9,056 bases of DNA from Ruminococcus sp. UBA5884. Lineage in GTDB: Bacteria; Bacillota; Clostridia; Oscillospirales; Ruminococcaceae. The notes beneath the pieces are model-generated. The model was not told where the DNA came from. It saw only the letters and a program-made list of their open reading frames with translations, and searched no databases. Location of the stretch: assembly GCA_002431975.1 (NCBI GenBank), contig DJFA01000048.1, positions 753 through 9,808 of the forward strand. The letters are read 5' to 3'. This document shows positions 1 through 6,357 of the stretch, one piece after another (position 1 is the stretch's first letter; every line of letters begins with the position of its first letter). Both the position numbers and the translations under genes were made by a program.

Positions 1-140
1 GTCATAATTTCACTTAAAGCCATTGAAGTTCGTGGTATTGTTTCTTTATATTCATCATATGTAAGGTATTTTCTGCACATTATTTCATATTCATTGCAGA
101 AATCATCTATTTTGCAAAATGTTTTTATTAACTGGTTCAT
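1..140 (-). CDS. IS982-family transposase, N-terminal fragment (cut by window edge)
   Basis: Read leftward from an ATG at 140-138, the frame stays open to the window edge and gives 46 residues starting MNQLIKTFCKIDDFCNEYE and ending SMALSEIM. The pattern of an FC-IDDFC start followed about 25 residues later by a LSEIM segment is typical of IS982 DDE transposases; the catalytic acidic residues would lie beyond the window. A purine-rich ribosome site (GAGAGG) lies 7 bases before the ATG. Whether the full gene is intact cannot be judged. The family call is from recall of the N-terminal pattern, not from alignment. Confidence 0.75.
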   Translation of the reverse strand, partial: MNQLIKTFCKIDDFCNEYEIMCRKYLTYDEYKETIPRTSMALSEIM

Positions 141-185
141 AAAAAAGCCTCTCTTCTTTTGGTATTTGGGTTTTTGGTCACTTCC

Positions 186-213
186 ATTATACCATTTTTA
201 GAGAGGTTTTCTA
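186..213 (-). promoter_or_regulatory. Probable transposase promoter
   Basis: On the minus strand a TATAAT (plus positions 186-191), preceded by TGG, has a weak -35-like TAGAAA (plus 208-213) 16 bases upstream. It lies about 46 bases upstream of the transposase ATG and points into it. Confidence 0.4.
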
Positions 214-235
214 TTCTTTTTTCATCGAATTCGCG

Positions 236-910
236 TTAATAGAAGATGATTTTGCAATTGCGGAAATTGAACGGGATTATCTTGAAATAAACGGCTTTGA
301 GGTGAAAATTGAAGCTGATGGAATAAACGGTATGAAAACAGCATTAAATGGTGGTTTCCAGCTGATTCTGCTTGATTTGATGCTTCCGCAGATAGATGGT
401 TTCACTGTCTGCCGGAAACTGAGGAAACAGCTGGATATACCTATTCTTATGGTAACAGCAAAAAAAGAGGATATAGATAAAATCAGAGGGCTGGGAATTG
501 GTGCTGATGATTACATTGTAAAACCATTTTCACCCGGTGAGCTTGTTGCACGGGTACAGGCACATATTGCGGCATATAACCGGCTTAAAGGTGATGCACA
601 GGAACTTCAGCCTGAAATAACTGTTGGTGCAGTCCGTATCAATCCAAAATCTCACCGTGTATTTGTAAAGAATAAAGAAATAAGTCTTAAAAATAAGGAG
701 TATGAGCTGCTGCTTTTTCTGGTAACAAATGCAGATATGGTATTTGACAAGGAAACACTTTATGAACGTATATGGGGAATGGAGGCTGTAGGAGATAATG
801 CAACAGTAGCAGTTCACATTAACAGACTCCGTGAAAAAATCGAGGATGACCCTTCAAATCCTCATTATATTGAAACTGTATGGGGTGCAGGTTATCGTTT
901 TAAAGCATAG
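236..910 (+). pseudogene. OmpR/PhoB-family response regulator, 5' end removed by IS insertion
   Basis: From 236 the frame reads L-IEDD and continues through a complete receiver domain and a winged-helix DNA-binding domain to a TAG at 910, about 224 residues against about 230 for the family. The acidic pocket (IEDD), phospho-acceptor Asp (codon 374-376 in LLDLMLP), switch Thr (MVTAKK) and conserved Lys (codon 521-523 in VKPFS) are all present. The C-terminal half has the OmpR pattern, ending in ETVWGAGYRF. Only the first half-dozen or so residues and the start are missing: upstream in frame is insertion-sequence DNA back to a TAA at 140-142, with no ATG, GTG or TTG. GTG 302 is the first usual start codon, but it lacks a ribosome site and would delete the acidic pocket. 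The gene is therefore probably inactive. No histidine kinase partner is in the window. Confidence 0.8.
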
Positions 911-924
911 TGCCATAATTTATA

Positions 925-955
925 ATGCGTACACTTTCGGTGTGCGTATTTTTTT
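925..955 (+). terminator. Rho-independent terminator after the response regulator
   Basis: A 10-bp stem (ATGCGTACAC at 925-934 with GTGTGCGTAT at 940-949, two G-U pairs) closes a five-base TTTCG loop and runs into seven T residues. It lies 14 bases after the stop codon and separates this gene from the glycolipid operon. Confidence 0.85.
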
Positions 956-997
956 ATATAAATTTTAATGTCAGTTTATCTTTTGTTTATTATTAAG

Positions 998-1028
998 TTA
1001 GTTTCTGTTTATTTTAATACTTTATAAT
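998..1028 (+). promoter_or_regulatory. Possible promoter of the glycolipid operon
   Basis: A TATAAT at 1023-1028 lies 59 bases before the first gene's ATG in an AT-rich stretch. No convincing -35 is visible: TTAGTT at 998-1003 is weak and gives a long 19-base spacer. The promoter is placed mainly because a terminator lies upstream and an operon starts downstream. Confidence 0.4.
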
Positions 1029-1087
1029 CTAATCAATCTCGGAAGAGAGGAACGATTAAAGAAGTTTGAGAAAAAGGAGCTTTGAAA

Positions 1088-2269
1088 ATGAAAATACTGA
1101 TTACAACTGATTGTTACACACCAACAATAAACGGAGTTGTTACCTCAATACTAAGTCTTGAATCGGAACTGCGTAATCTGGGGCATGAAGTGAAAATTCT
1201 TTGTCCCTCTGAAAATATACATTGTATGGACGATGAAAATGTGTACAGAATAGGTTCTGTCGGTATTAATAAAATATACAGCGGTGCAAGAGCAGCCATG
1301 CGTATAAGTCAGGGCAATCTGCAAAAGCTTATAGACTGGAAACCTGATATCATACATTCACAGTCTGAATTTACTTCATTTATTATGGCAAAAAAAATTG
1401 CAGCAGCGGTTGGCTGTCCGATTGTTCATACATATCATACAATTTATGAAAATTATACACATTATTTTTCACCAAGCATTACAATTGGCAGAAAAGCAGT
1501 CATAATTATGACAAAGCGGATTCTTAATCATACGGACGCTGTTATTGCACCAAGTCGTAAAATTGAAGAAATGCTTATTGATTATGGTATTGAACAGCCG
1601 ATAAAGGTAGTCCCGACCGGAATTCATCTGGAGAAATTTTCTCAAAATCCTGATAAAAGAAAAATATATCAGCTGAAAACAAAGCTTGGAATACCATTGA
1701 AAAGCAAGGTTCTCATTACAGTAGGCAGAGCAGCAAAAGAAAAGAATACTGAAGAGCTGATAAGATATTTCAAAAAACTGGATATTAAAAATACTATTCT
1801 CCTGATAGTTGGGGAAGGACCTTATCTTGATACCCTGAAAGAAATTGCTGAAGCGGAAAATATATCAGAAAAAGTAATCTTTACAGGAAAAGCAGACCCG
1901 AAAGATATTTTTATTTACTATAAGCTTGGCGATATTTTTTTAAGTGCTTCACAGAGCGAAACTCAGGGATTGACTTACATAGAAGCACTGGCAAGCGGCT
2001 TGCCGGCTGTGTGCAGGAAAGACAGATGTCTGGACAATGTTGTAACAGATGGTGAAAACGGCGGACAATATACCAGTTTCAGCGAATTTTCAAAGCTTAT
2101 AAAATCAATACTTGAAAATAATGAACTTTATAAAAAAATGTCTGAAAATGCATTAAAGACAGCTGAGAAATATTCTGCGAAGGAATTTGCAAAGAATGCA
2201 GAAGCTGTCTATATGGAGGTACTGGAAAACAGAAACCATTGTGAACTGGCAGATGCAGTTTCTTTATAA
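1088..2269 (+). CDS. GT4 glycosyltransferase, probable 1,2-diacylglycerol 3-alpha-glucosyltransferase
   Basis: Predicted cytosolic-face membrane enzyme transferring a sugar, probably glucose from UDP-glucose, to diacylglycerol. This is the first step of glycolipid synthesis and can also supply the lipoteichoic acid anchor. It is a 393-aa GT-B fold protein. The N-terminus MKILITTDCYTPTINGVV carries the Gly-rich acceptor-side loop; HTYHTIYENYTHY (residues 114-126) is typical of monoglucosyl-diacylglycerol synthases of the Acholeplasma MGS and Enterococcus BgsB type; the GT4 EX7E motif is E291/E299. I chose ATG 1088 over TTG 1082 because AAGGAG (1074-1079) is then 8 bases upstream rather than 2. 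It is the first gene of a three-gene operon with a VTT membrane protein and a second GT4 enzyme. The GT4 family is certain; the exact sugar and acceptor are inferred from motifs and neighbours. Confidence 0.8.
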   Translation: MKILITTDCYTPTINGVVTSILSLESELRNLGHEVKILCPSENIHCMDDENVYRIGSVGINKIYSGARAAMRISQGNLQKLIDWKPDIIHSQSEFTSFIMAKKIAAAVGCPIVHTYHTIYENYTHYFSPSITIGRKAVIIMTKRILNHTDAVIAPSRKIEEMLIDYGIEQPIKVVPTGIHLEKFSQNPDKRKIYQLKTKLGIPLKSKVLITVGRAAKEKNTEELIRYFKKLDIKNTILLIVGEGPYLDTLKEIAEAENISEKVIFTGKADPKDIFIYYKLGDIFLSASQSETQGLTYIEALASGLPAVCRKDRCLDNVVTDGENGGQYTSFSEFSKLIKSILENNELYKKMSENALKTAEKYSAKEFAKNAEAVYMEVLENRNHCELADAVSL

Positions 2270-2292
2270 ACAACAGAACAGAGGTGAGGCAT

Positions 2293-2895
2293 ATGCAAAA
2301 GGCAATGGAATGGATTTCTGACCATAAGCGGATAATTTGTTTTGTTTCATTATTAATATCAATTACTTTATCAGTTTATTGGTATAAGGCAGGAATTTTA
2401 ACCGATGAAGTAAAAATGCGTCAGATGCTTGATTCAGCCGGAATTCTTGCACCATTGTTTTTTATCATTGTACAGGCAGTTCAGGTTGTTATCCCGATAC
2501 TTCCCGGAGCAGTCGGCTGTGCATTCGGCGTAGCATTCTGGGGGGCGTTTAAAGGATTTATATATAATTATACTGGAATCTGCATTGGTTCTGTTCTGAC
2601 ATTTTTAATATCAAGAGCCTGCAGAGAGGATATTACAGAAAAGATTACAAGTAAAAAATTTTATAGAAAATATAGTAAATACCTGATTAATCAGAAGAAA
2701 TTTGATAAATTTTTTGCATTGATGATATTTTTGTCTGTTGCTCCTGATGATTTTCTTTGTTATCTTGCCGGAGTCAGTAAAATGTCATTAAAAAAATTTA
2801 TTTTGATTATATTATTGGGTAAACCGGCAGCAATTCTGTTGTATAGTATGGGATTATACAAGCTTTTGCAGTTTATTCCAGATATTTTGAATTAG
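2293..2895 (+). CDS. VTT-domain (TVP38/TMEM64, DedA-like) membrane protein
   Basis: Integral membrane protein of 200 aa. Hydrophobic segments lie near residues 15-31, 52-70, 73-108, 141-160 and 168-188. The VTT signature region is visible as a Pro-Gly entry (LPGAVGCAFGVAFWG, about residues 70-84), a Gly/Ser-rich helix ending in SR (about 96-108), and a second part with VAPDDFLCYLAG (about 149-160) followed by a GKP turn. VTT proteins in other organisms (DedA, TMEM41B, VMP1) have been linked to lipid flipping or scrambling; the exact role of this member is unknown. ATG 2293 is preferred over GTG 2284 because GAGGTGA at 2281-2287 is then a well-spaced ribosome site. It starts 23 bases after the first glycosyltransferase and ends 9 bases before the second, so co-expression is very likely. 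A role in moving or topologically arranging the glycolipid is inference. Confidence 0.85.
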   Translation: MQKAMEWISDHKRIICFVSLLISITLSVYWYKAGILTDEVKMRQMLDSAGILAPLFFIIVQAVQVVIPILPGAVGCAFGVAFWGAFKGFIYNYTGICIGSVLTFLISRACREDITEKITSKKFYRKYSKYLINQKKFDKFFALMIFLSVAPDDFLCYLAGVSKMSLKKFILIILLGKPAAILLYSMGLYKLLQFIPDILN

Positions 2896-2904
2896 GAGAA
2901 TACA

Positions 2905-3918
2905 ATGAAAATATATATCTATTCTGAAATGCAGGATAAAATTGAAAAAAGCGGTGTTGGCAGAGCAGTTTATCATCAGAAAACGGCTCTTGCATTAAAC
3001 GGTATAGAGTGTGTTGACAATTATAAAGAAGCTGATGTTATACATATCAATACCATATTCCCAAAATCTTTTTTTCTTGCATTGAAAGCAAAAAAGCTTG
3101 GGATACCTGTTGTGTATCATGCACATTCAACTAAAGAAGATTTTCGTAATTCCTATATTGGTTCAAATTTGTTTTCAGGATTATTCAAGCATTGGATTAC
3201 ACTTTGCTATAATCTTGGCGATGTTATTGTAACTCCGAGCAGGTATTCACAGCATCTGCTGGAGAACTATAATATCAAAAAAGAAATACAGGTGATTTCA
3301 AATGGAATTGACCTTTATAAATATCAAAAAAATGAACACGCAGGAAAAATATTCAGATATCAGTATGGTTATAGTGATGATGATAAAATTATAATGTCAG
3401 CCGGATTAATCATGAAAAGAAAAGGTATTCTTGATTTTATAGAATTGGCAAAACGAATGCCGGAATATAAATTTATATGGTTTGGAAGTTCAAATTTACA
3501 TTTTGTCGGGAAAGAAATACGCAGAGCCGTTTCAGAAAATGTTCCTAATCTTACCTTTGCAGGATATGTAAACTCCAAACAGCTTCAGGCAGCATACAGT
3601 GGTTCGGATTTGTTTTTATTTCCATCATATGAAGAAACGGAAGGAATAGTGGTGCTTGAAGCACTGGCAATGAAAATACCGGTACTTTTGCGGGATATTC
3701 CCGTTTATGATGACTGGCTCAAAGATGGCAGAGATGTTTATAAAGCAGCAGCACTTAATAATTTTGAAAAAATTGCAAGGAACATACTGGAACATAAGCT
3801 TTCTGATTTGACAGAACAAGGATATCAGACAGTTCAAAAGAAAAATATTCATAACATAGGAAATATGCTTTATAATGCATATAATAAAGCAATCAGTATT
3901 AATAAAAACAATCTTTGA
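2905..3918 (+). CDS. GT4 glycosyltransferase, probable diglycosyl-diacylglycerol synthase
   Basis: A 337-aa GT-B enzyme predicted to add the second sugar to monoglucosyl-diacylglycerol. The start MKIYIYSEMQ-KIEKSGVGRAV, the segment DVIHINT (44-50), and YHAHSTKEDFRNSYIGSN (71-88) match the CpoA / Acholeplasma DGS / Enterococcus BgsA type as I recall it. SNGIDL (132-137) and the EX7E motif E244/E252 (in YEETEGIVVLEAL) are standard for GT4. AGGAG at 2894-2898 lies 6 bases before the ATG, and the upstream gene stops 9 bases before the start. The pairing with the first glycosyltransferase supports two-step synthesis of a diglycosyl lipid. The identity of the second sugar (glucose or galactose) and its linkage cannot be read from sequence. 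It is followed by a strong two-way terminator. Confidence 0.8.
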   Translation: MKIYIYSEMQDKIEKSGVGRAVYHQKTALALNGIECVDNYKEADVIHINTIFPKSFFLALKAKKLGIPVVYHAHSTKEDFRNSYIGSNLFSGLFKHWITLCYNLGDVIVTPSRYSQHLLENYNIKKEIQVISNGIDLYKYQKNEHAGKIFRYQYGYSDDDKIIMSAGLIMKRKGILDFIELAKRMPEYKFIWFGSSNLHFVGKEIRRAVSENVPNLTFAGYVNSKQLQAAYSGSDLFLFPSYEETEGIVVLEALAMKIPVLLRDIPVYDDWLKDGRDVYKAAALNNFEKIARNILEHKLSDLTEQGYQTVQKKNIHNIGNMLYNAYNKAISINKNNL

Positions 3919-3929
3919 TAAAATATTCA

Positions 3930-3961
3930 AAAGCTGAACTGCCTTATGACAGTTCAGCTTT
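3930..3961. terminator. Bidirectional terminator between convergent genes
   Basis: A perfect 12-bp stem (AAAGCTGAACTG at 3930-3941, its complement at 3950-3961) with an 8-base loop. T-rich tracts follow it on both strands (TTTAATTTTATT rightward, TTTTGAATATTTT leftward). It lies between the stop codons of two convergent genes and probably serves both. Confidence 0.85.
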
Positions 3962-3965
3962 AATT

Positions 3966-4661
3966 TTATTCTATAATTCTGCCGTCTGTAGAGATTGTCA
4001 CTACATTCAAAGGAACAGATTTTCCGCTTTCATGCAATGCCTGTCTTGCTGCATTTTCAATACCACCACAGCATGGTACTTCCATGCGGACAATTGTCAG
4101 ACTTTTTATGTTGTTGTCTGAAATAATATGCATAAGTTTTTCAGAATAATCGCAGCTGTCCAGTTTAGGACATCCGATTATTGTTATTCTGTTTCTGATG
4201 AAATCATCATGAAATCTTCCATAGGCATAAGCTGTACAGTCAGCAGCGATAAGCAAATCTGCATTATCAAAGTAAGGAGCATTTACAGGTACAAGTTTTA
4301 TCTGTACCGGCCATTGTGAAAGCTGGCTTACAGCAGGTGAATTGTCAGAAACGCAAGTATTATTTTCTCTTTTGATTGCCTTTGAATGAGTTCCCGGACA
4401 ACCGCAGGGCAGTACATCATTTACCTTTGATTTTGCGGCAAGCACTGCTGCTTCATTATATGCAGGAGCTTCACGTTTTTCAAATGTAATTGCATTTGTC
4501 GGGCAAGCCGGCAGACAGTCACCTAAACCATCGCAGTAATCTTCACGGAGCAGTTTTGCTTTGCCGTCAGCCATGCCGATTGCACCTTCATGACAGGCAG
4601 CGGCACAAGCTCCGCAGCCATTGCATTTTTCTTCATTTATTTTTATAATTTTTCTTATCAT
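3966..4661 (-). CDS. Cysteine-rich 4Fe-4S ferredoxin-type protein
   Basis: A 231-aa cytosolic protein. The N-terminal 60 residues form a two-cluster ferredoxin fold: C13-x2-C16-x2-C19-x3-C23, then C43, C49 and C53-Pro. The second motif has Leu at position 46 where the second cysteine is expected. The remaining 170 residues carry further paired or grouped cysteines: C86/C88 (PCGCP), C103, C142, C164/C170 (GCPKLDSC) and C197/C198 (VPCCGG). These suggest another metal or redox centre. Such proteins occur beside Crp/Fnr regulators in anaerobic Firmicutes; their biochemical role is not known to me, and electron transfer or redox/nitrosative stress handling is a guess. The ATG at 4661 is supported by GGAGG 7 bases upstream. 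It is transcribed divergently from the Crp/Fnr-type gene and probably controlled by it. Confidence 0.85.
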   Translation of the reverse strand: MIRKIIKINEEKCNGCGACAAACHEGAIGMADGKAKLLREDYCDGLGDCLPACPTNAITFEKREAPAYNEAAVLAAKSKVNDVLPCGCPGTHSKAIKRENNTCVSDNSPAVSQLSQWPVQIKLVPVNAPYFDNADLLIAADCTAYAYGRFHDDFIRNRITIIGCPKLDSCDYSEKLMHIISDNNIKSLTIVRMEVPCCGGIENAARQALHESGKSVPLNVVTISTDGRIIE

Positions 4662-4685
4662 TACAATACCTCCATTGGTTTTTTA

Positions 4686-4714
4686 TTGACCTTGTGACTT
4701 GATTATAGTATAAT
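4686..4714 (+). promoter_or_regulatory. Sigma-A promoter of the Crp/Fnr-type regulator
   Basis: TTGACC (4686-4691) and a perfect TATAAT (4709-4714) are separated by 17 bases. The expected transcription start is near 4721, giving a leader of about 38 bases that contains the palindromic operator and the AGGAG ribosome site (4747-4751, 7 bases before the ATG). Confidence 0.85.
4702..4707 (-). promoter_or_regulatory. -10 box of the divergent iron-sulfur gene promoter
   Basis: Read on the minus strand this is TATAAT, one base away from the opposing -10 box at 4709-4714. The predicted start is about 4695. No -35 hexamer is recognisable at 16-18 bases (the sequence there is CATACT or similar), which suggests a promoter that needs an activator. 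The palindrome at 4729-4744 would be centred at -41.5. Confidence 0.6.
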
Positions 4715-4728
4715 CACATAAAAAAGTA

Positions 4729-4744
4729 TGTTGAAATTTCAACA
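4729..4744. promoter_or_regulatory. 16-bp palindromic operator, probable Crp/Fnr-family site
   Basis: TGTTGAAATTTCAACA is a perfect inverted repeat in the shared intergenic region. Its TTGA...TCAA core resembles half-sites of Fnr-type regulators. It lies at about +9 to +24 of the regulator's own transcript and is centred at about -41.5 for the divergent gene, so it could repress one and activate the other. Binding by the neighbouring regulator is inferred from position and family. Confidence 0.7.
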
Positions 4745-4758
4745 AAAGGAGATTTATT

Positions 4759-5427
4759 ATGAAGAAATATTTAGAAGTTTTAAAAAACTGTAAACTGTTT
4801 GAAGGCATATCAGATAAAAATTTTTCTGAAATGTTTCGTTGTCTGGAAGCAGATATTCAGTCATATGCCAAAAATCAGTATATCCTTACAGAAGGAGAAA
4901 TCTCATCATATATAGGTATTCTGCTGTCCGGAAACGCTCAGATAATTCGTATAGATTTTTATGGCAACAGAAGTATTATTGCAAAGGTCAGCCCTTCAGA
5001 ACTTTTCGGGGAATCATTTGCCTGTGCAGAAACAAAATCTGTTCCGGTAAATGTAATTGCTGAAAAAGACTGTGAAGTCATGTTTATTGACAGTAAAAAA
5101 ATTCTTCAGCCATGCTGTAGTGCCTGTGAATTTCACAGCAGAATAATTTTTAATCTGATGAAATCCATTGCTGCTAAAAATCTGCTGCTGAATCAGAAAA
5201 TTGAAATCATATCCAAACGTACTACAAGAGAAAAACTTATGACATATTTAATGATGCAGGCAAAACAGCATAACAGCAGCAGCTTTTATATTCCATATGA
5301 CAGGCAGACACTTGCCGATTTTCTTGAAGTGGACAGAAGCGGATTATCTGCGGAAATCAGCAAACTGCGAAAAGAAAATATCATAGAATCAAAACGAAAT
5401 TTTTTCAGATTAATTGAAAAAGTATAA
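4759..5427 (+). CDS. Crp/Fnr-family transcriptional regulator
   Basis: A 222-aa protein. An N-terminal cyclic-nucleotide-binding-type beta-barrel (about residues 12-115, with the pattern LFEGISDKNF, ILTEGE, GILLSGNAQI, ELFGESFA) is followed by a long dimer helix (about 125-155) and a C-terminal helix-turn-helix. The recognition region is about residues 182-209 (RQTLADFLEVDRSGLSAEI). The Fnr N-terminal cysteine set is absent, but a cluster C119-C120-x2-C123 (PCCSAC) just before the dimer helix, with C105 nearby, could bind metal, an Fe-S cluster or react with oxidants. Ligand unknown. The divergent iron-sulfur gene and shared palindrome suggest redox or nitrosative sensing. The start has AGGAG 7 bases upstream. 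No clear terminator follows. Confidence 0.88.
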   Translation: MKKYLEVLKNCKLFEGISDKNFSEMFRCLEADIQSYAKNQYILTEGEISSYIGILLSGNAQIIRIDFYGNRSIIAKVSPSELFGESFACAETKSVPVNVIAEKDCEVMFIDSKKILQPCCSACEFHSRIIFNLMKSIAAKNLLLNQKIEIISKRTTREKLMTYLMMQAKQHNSSSFYIPYDRQTLADFLEVDRSGLSAEISKLRKENIIESKRNFFRLIEKV

Positions 5428-5506
5428 ATATTTGTCTATATTATTGAAAAATCAAGCTGCATTTTTAGAATAAGTATACAAAAATATTATTTTTTAAATT
5501 TTTCTC

Positions 5507-5534
5507 TTGACAAAACAGAATATTGTGCTATAAT
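5507..5534 (+). promoter_or_regulatory. Sigma-A promoter of the Nudix/VWA/synthetase operon
   Basis: A perfect TTGACA (5507-5512) and perfect TATAAT (5529-5534) are separated by 16 bases. The predicted start is near 5541, giving a leader of about 56 bases that begins with the 23-bp palindrome. A promoter this close to consensus, with an operator right behind it, fits a repressed, inducible operon. Confidence 0.9.
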
Positions 5535-5545
5535 AAAAACATAAA

Positions 5546-5568
5546 GTTAATAACTAATAGTTATTAAC
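5546..5568. promoter_or_regulatory. 23-bp perfect palindrome, probable operator of the Nudix-type regulator
   Basis: The arm GTTAATAACTA, a central A at 5557, then its exact reverse complement. It spans about +6 to +28 of the predicted transcript, where a bound dimer would block transcription. The first gene of the operon encodes an NrtR-like regulator, so autorepression is the simplest reading. A transcript hairpin is possible, but the stem is AT-rich and has no T-run, so it is not a terminator. Confidence 0.8.
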
Positions 5569-5596
5569 AATAAGAAACTAAGAAGCGTGATAATAT

Positions 5597-6355
5597 ATGG
5601 CATACAGCATAACAGATTATGAAAGACCGTCCGTTGCAGTCGATGCGGCAGTGTTTGGAGTTGATGACTATAAATCATCTACCATGGACGAAAAAATTCT
5701 TAAAATTCTGCTTGTAAAAAGAGGAGAAGAACCATTTAAGGATATGTATGCACTTCCGGGCGGTTTTTTAAGAAAAGATGAAACAGCAGAAGAAGCTGTT
5801 CACAGAGAACTTGCCGAAGAAGCCGGCGTTACAGATTCAAAAATAATTCCGCTTAAAGTCTACAGCGGAAAAAACAGAGACCCCAGAGGCTGGATTATAT
5901 CAGCCGCATTCATTTCACTGACAAATACAGTTGAACTTTCAACAGCTGCGGATTCAGATGCTGCAAATGCAGAATGGTTAAGTATCCGCTGGGAAGTCAC
6001 AGATAAAACCGAAAAACTCATTATTTCAGATGATGAAACTAAACTTGAAATTATTGCAGATGAAGGAAAGGTTATAAAAAGCGATTTTCCTTTTGACCAT
6101 GGAATGATAATTTATGATGCTTTTAAAAAGCTTCAGGACGAGGTGAGATATCATGATATAATTTTTGACCTTATGCCTGAATTTTTCACAGTTTCAGACC
6201 TTCATGGGCCTTATCAGATGATACTTCAGAAAAATGAGTCAATTCAGGCTTTCAGAAAAAGAATGACTCCAAAGATAGAAGAAACTGAAATGTATGACAA
6301 TACTACAGCAGCACACAGAAAATCAAAGCTTTACCGCAGAAAAAAGGAGGAATAA
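5597..6355 (+). CDS. NrtR-like Nudix-domain transcriptional regulator
   Basis: A 252-aa two-domain protein. Residues about 10-150 form a Nudix domain; the Nudix box at G56-V78 fits G-x5-E-x7-REUxEExGU completely (RELAEEAGV at its end). Residues about 165-248 match the NrtR C-terminal winged helix (DHGMIIYDAF, then the YHDIIFDLMPEFFTVSDL region, then FRKRM and a basic tail). NrtR proteins usually repress NAD-related genes and respond to ADP-ribose or related compounds, often with a degenerate Nudix box. Here the box is intact, so hydrolysis of an ADP-ribose-like ligand is possible. The ribosome site is weak (GTGAT 5 bases before the ATG). The next gene starts 2 bases after its stop, and that gene's AAGGAGG overlaps this gene's last codons. 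The effector is unknown. Confidence 0.85.
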   Translation: MAYSITDYERPSVAVDAAVFGVDDYKSSTMDEKILKILLVKRGEEPFKDMYALPGGFLRKDETAEEAVHRELAEEAGVTDSKIIPLKVYSGKNRDPRGWIISAAFISLTNTVELSTAADSDAANAEWLSIRWEVTDKTEKLIISDDETKLEIIADEGKVIKSDFPFDHGMIIYDAFKKLQDEVRYHDIIFDLMPEFFTVSDLHGPYQMILQKNESIQAFRKRMTPKIEETEMYDNTTAAHRKSKLYRRKKEE

Positions 6356-6357
6356 TT

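Larger units (their letters stand above)
1..236 (-). mobile_element. Partial IS982-type insertion sequence, left end
   Basis: This is the 5' end of an insertion sequence transcribed leftward; the rest lies outside the window. The assignment rests on the transposase N-terminus at 1-140. The outer boundary is placed at about 236 for two reasons. The response-regulator reading frame becomes recognisable exactly there, and the outward-read end would begin ACGCGAATTCGATG; IS982-family ends usually begin with AC. Only one end is present, so neither inverted repeat nor target duplication can be confirmed. Positions 141-236 are the non-coding subterminal part with the transposase promoter. Confidence 0.7.

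Noticed and set aside
302..304. GTG as the start of the response regulator
   Set aside because: No ribosome site precedes it, and clear receiver-domain sequence (IEDD onward) continues upstream to 236, so it is an internal codon.
3915..4319. Two short plus-strand open frames after the second glycosyltransferase
   Set aside because: They overlap the terminator and lie antisense to the iron-sulfur gene, whose cysteine motifs and ribosome site make it the real gene.
4693..4718. TGTGA...TCACA as a Crp-type site
   Set aside because: The half-sites are 16 bases apart instead of 6, so one dimer could not bind them in the usual way. The inner symmetry comes from two opposing -10 boxes.
4839..5063. 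A 74-codon plus-strand frame
   Set aside because: It lies inside the Crp/Fnr-type gene in another frame and has low-complexity Tyr/Arg/Cys composition.
5444..5455. TTGAAAAATCAA as a second Crp/Fnr-type operator
   Set aside because: It resembles the 4729-4744 palindrome at 10 of 12 positions, but it lies in very AT-rich DNA about 50 bases upstream of the next promoter's -35 and lacks the flanking TG/CA symmetry; chance is likely.
5428..5506. A terminator after the Crp/Fnr-type gene
   Set aside because: Only a four-base stem around AAAA is present with no GC-rich stem or proper T-run, so I cannot support one.
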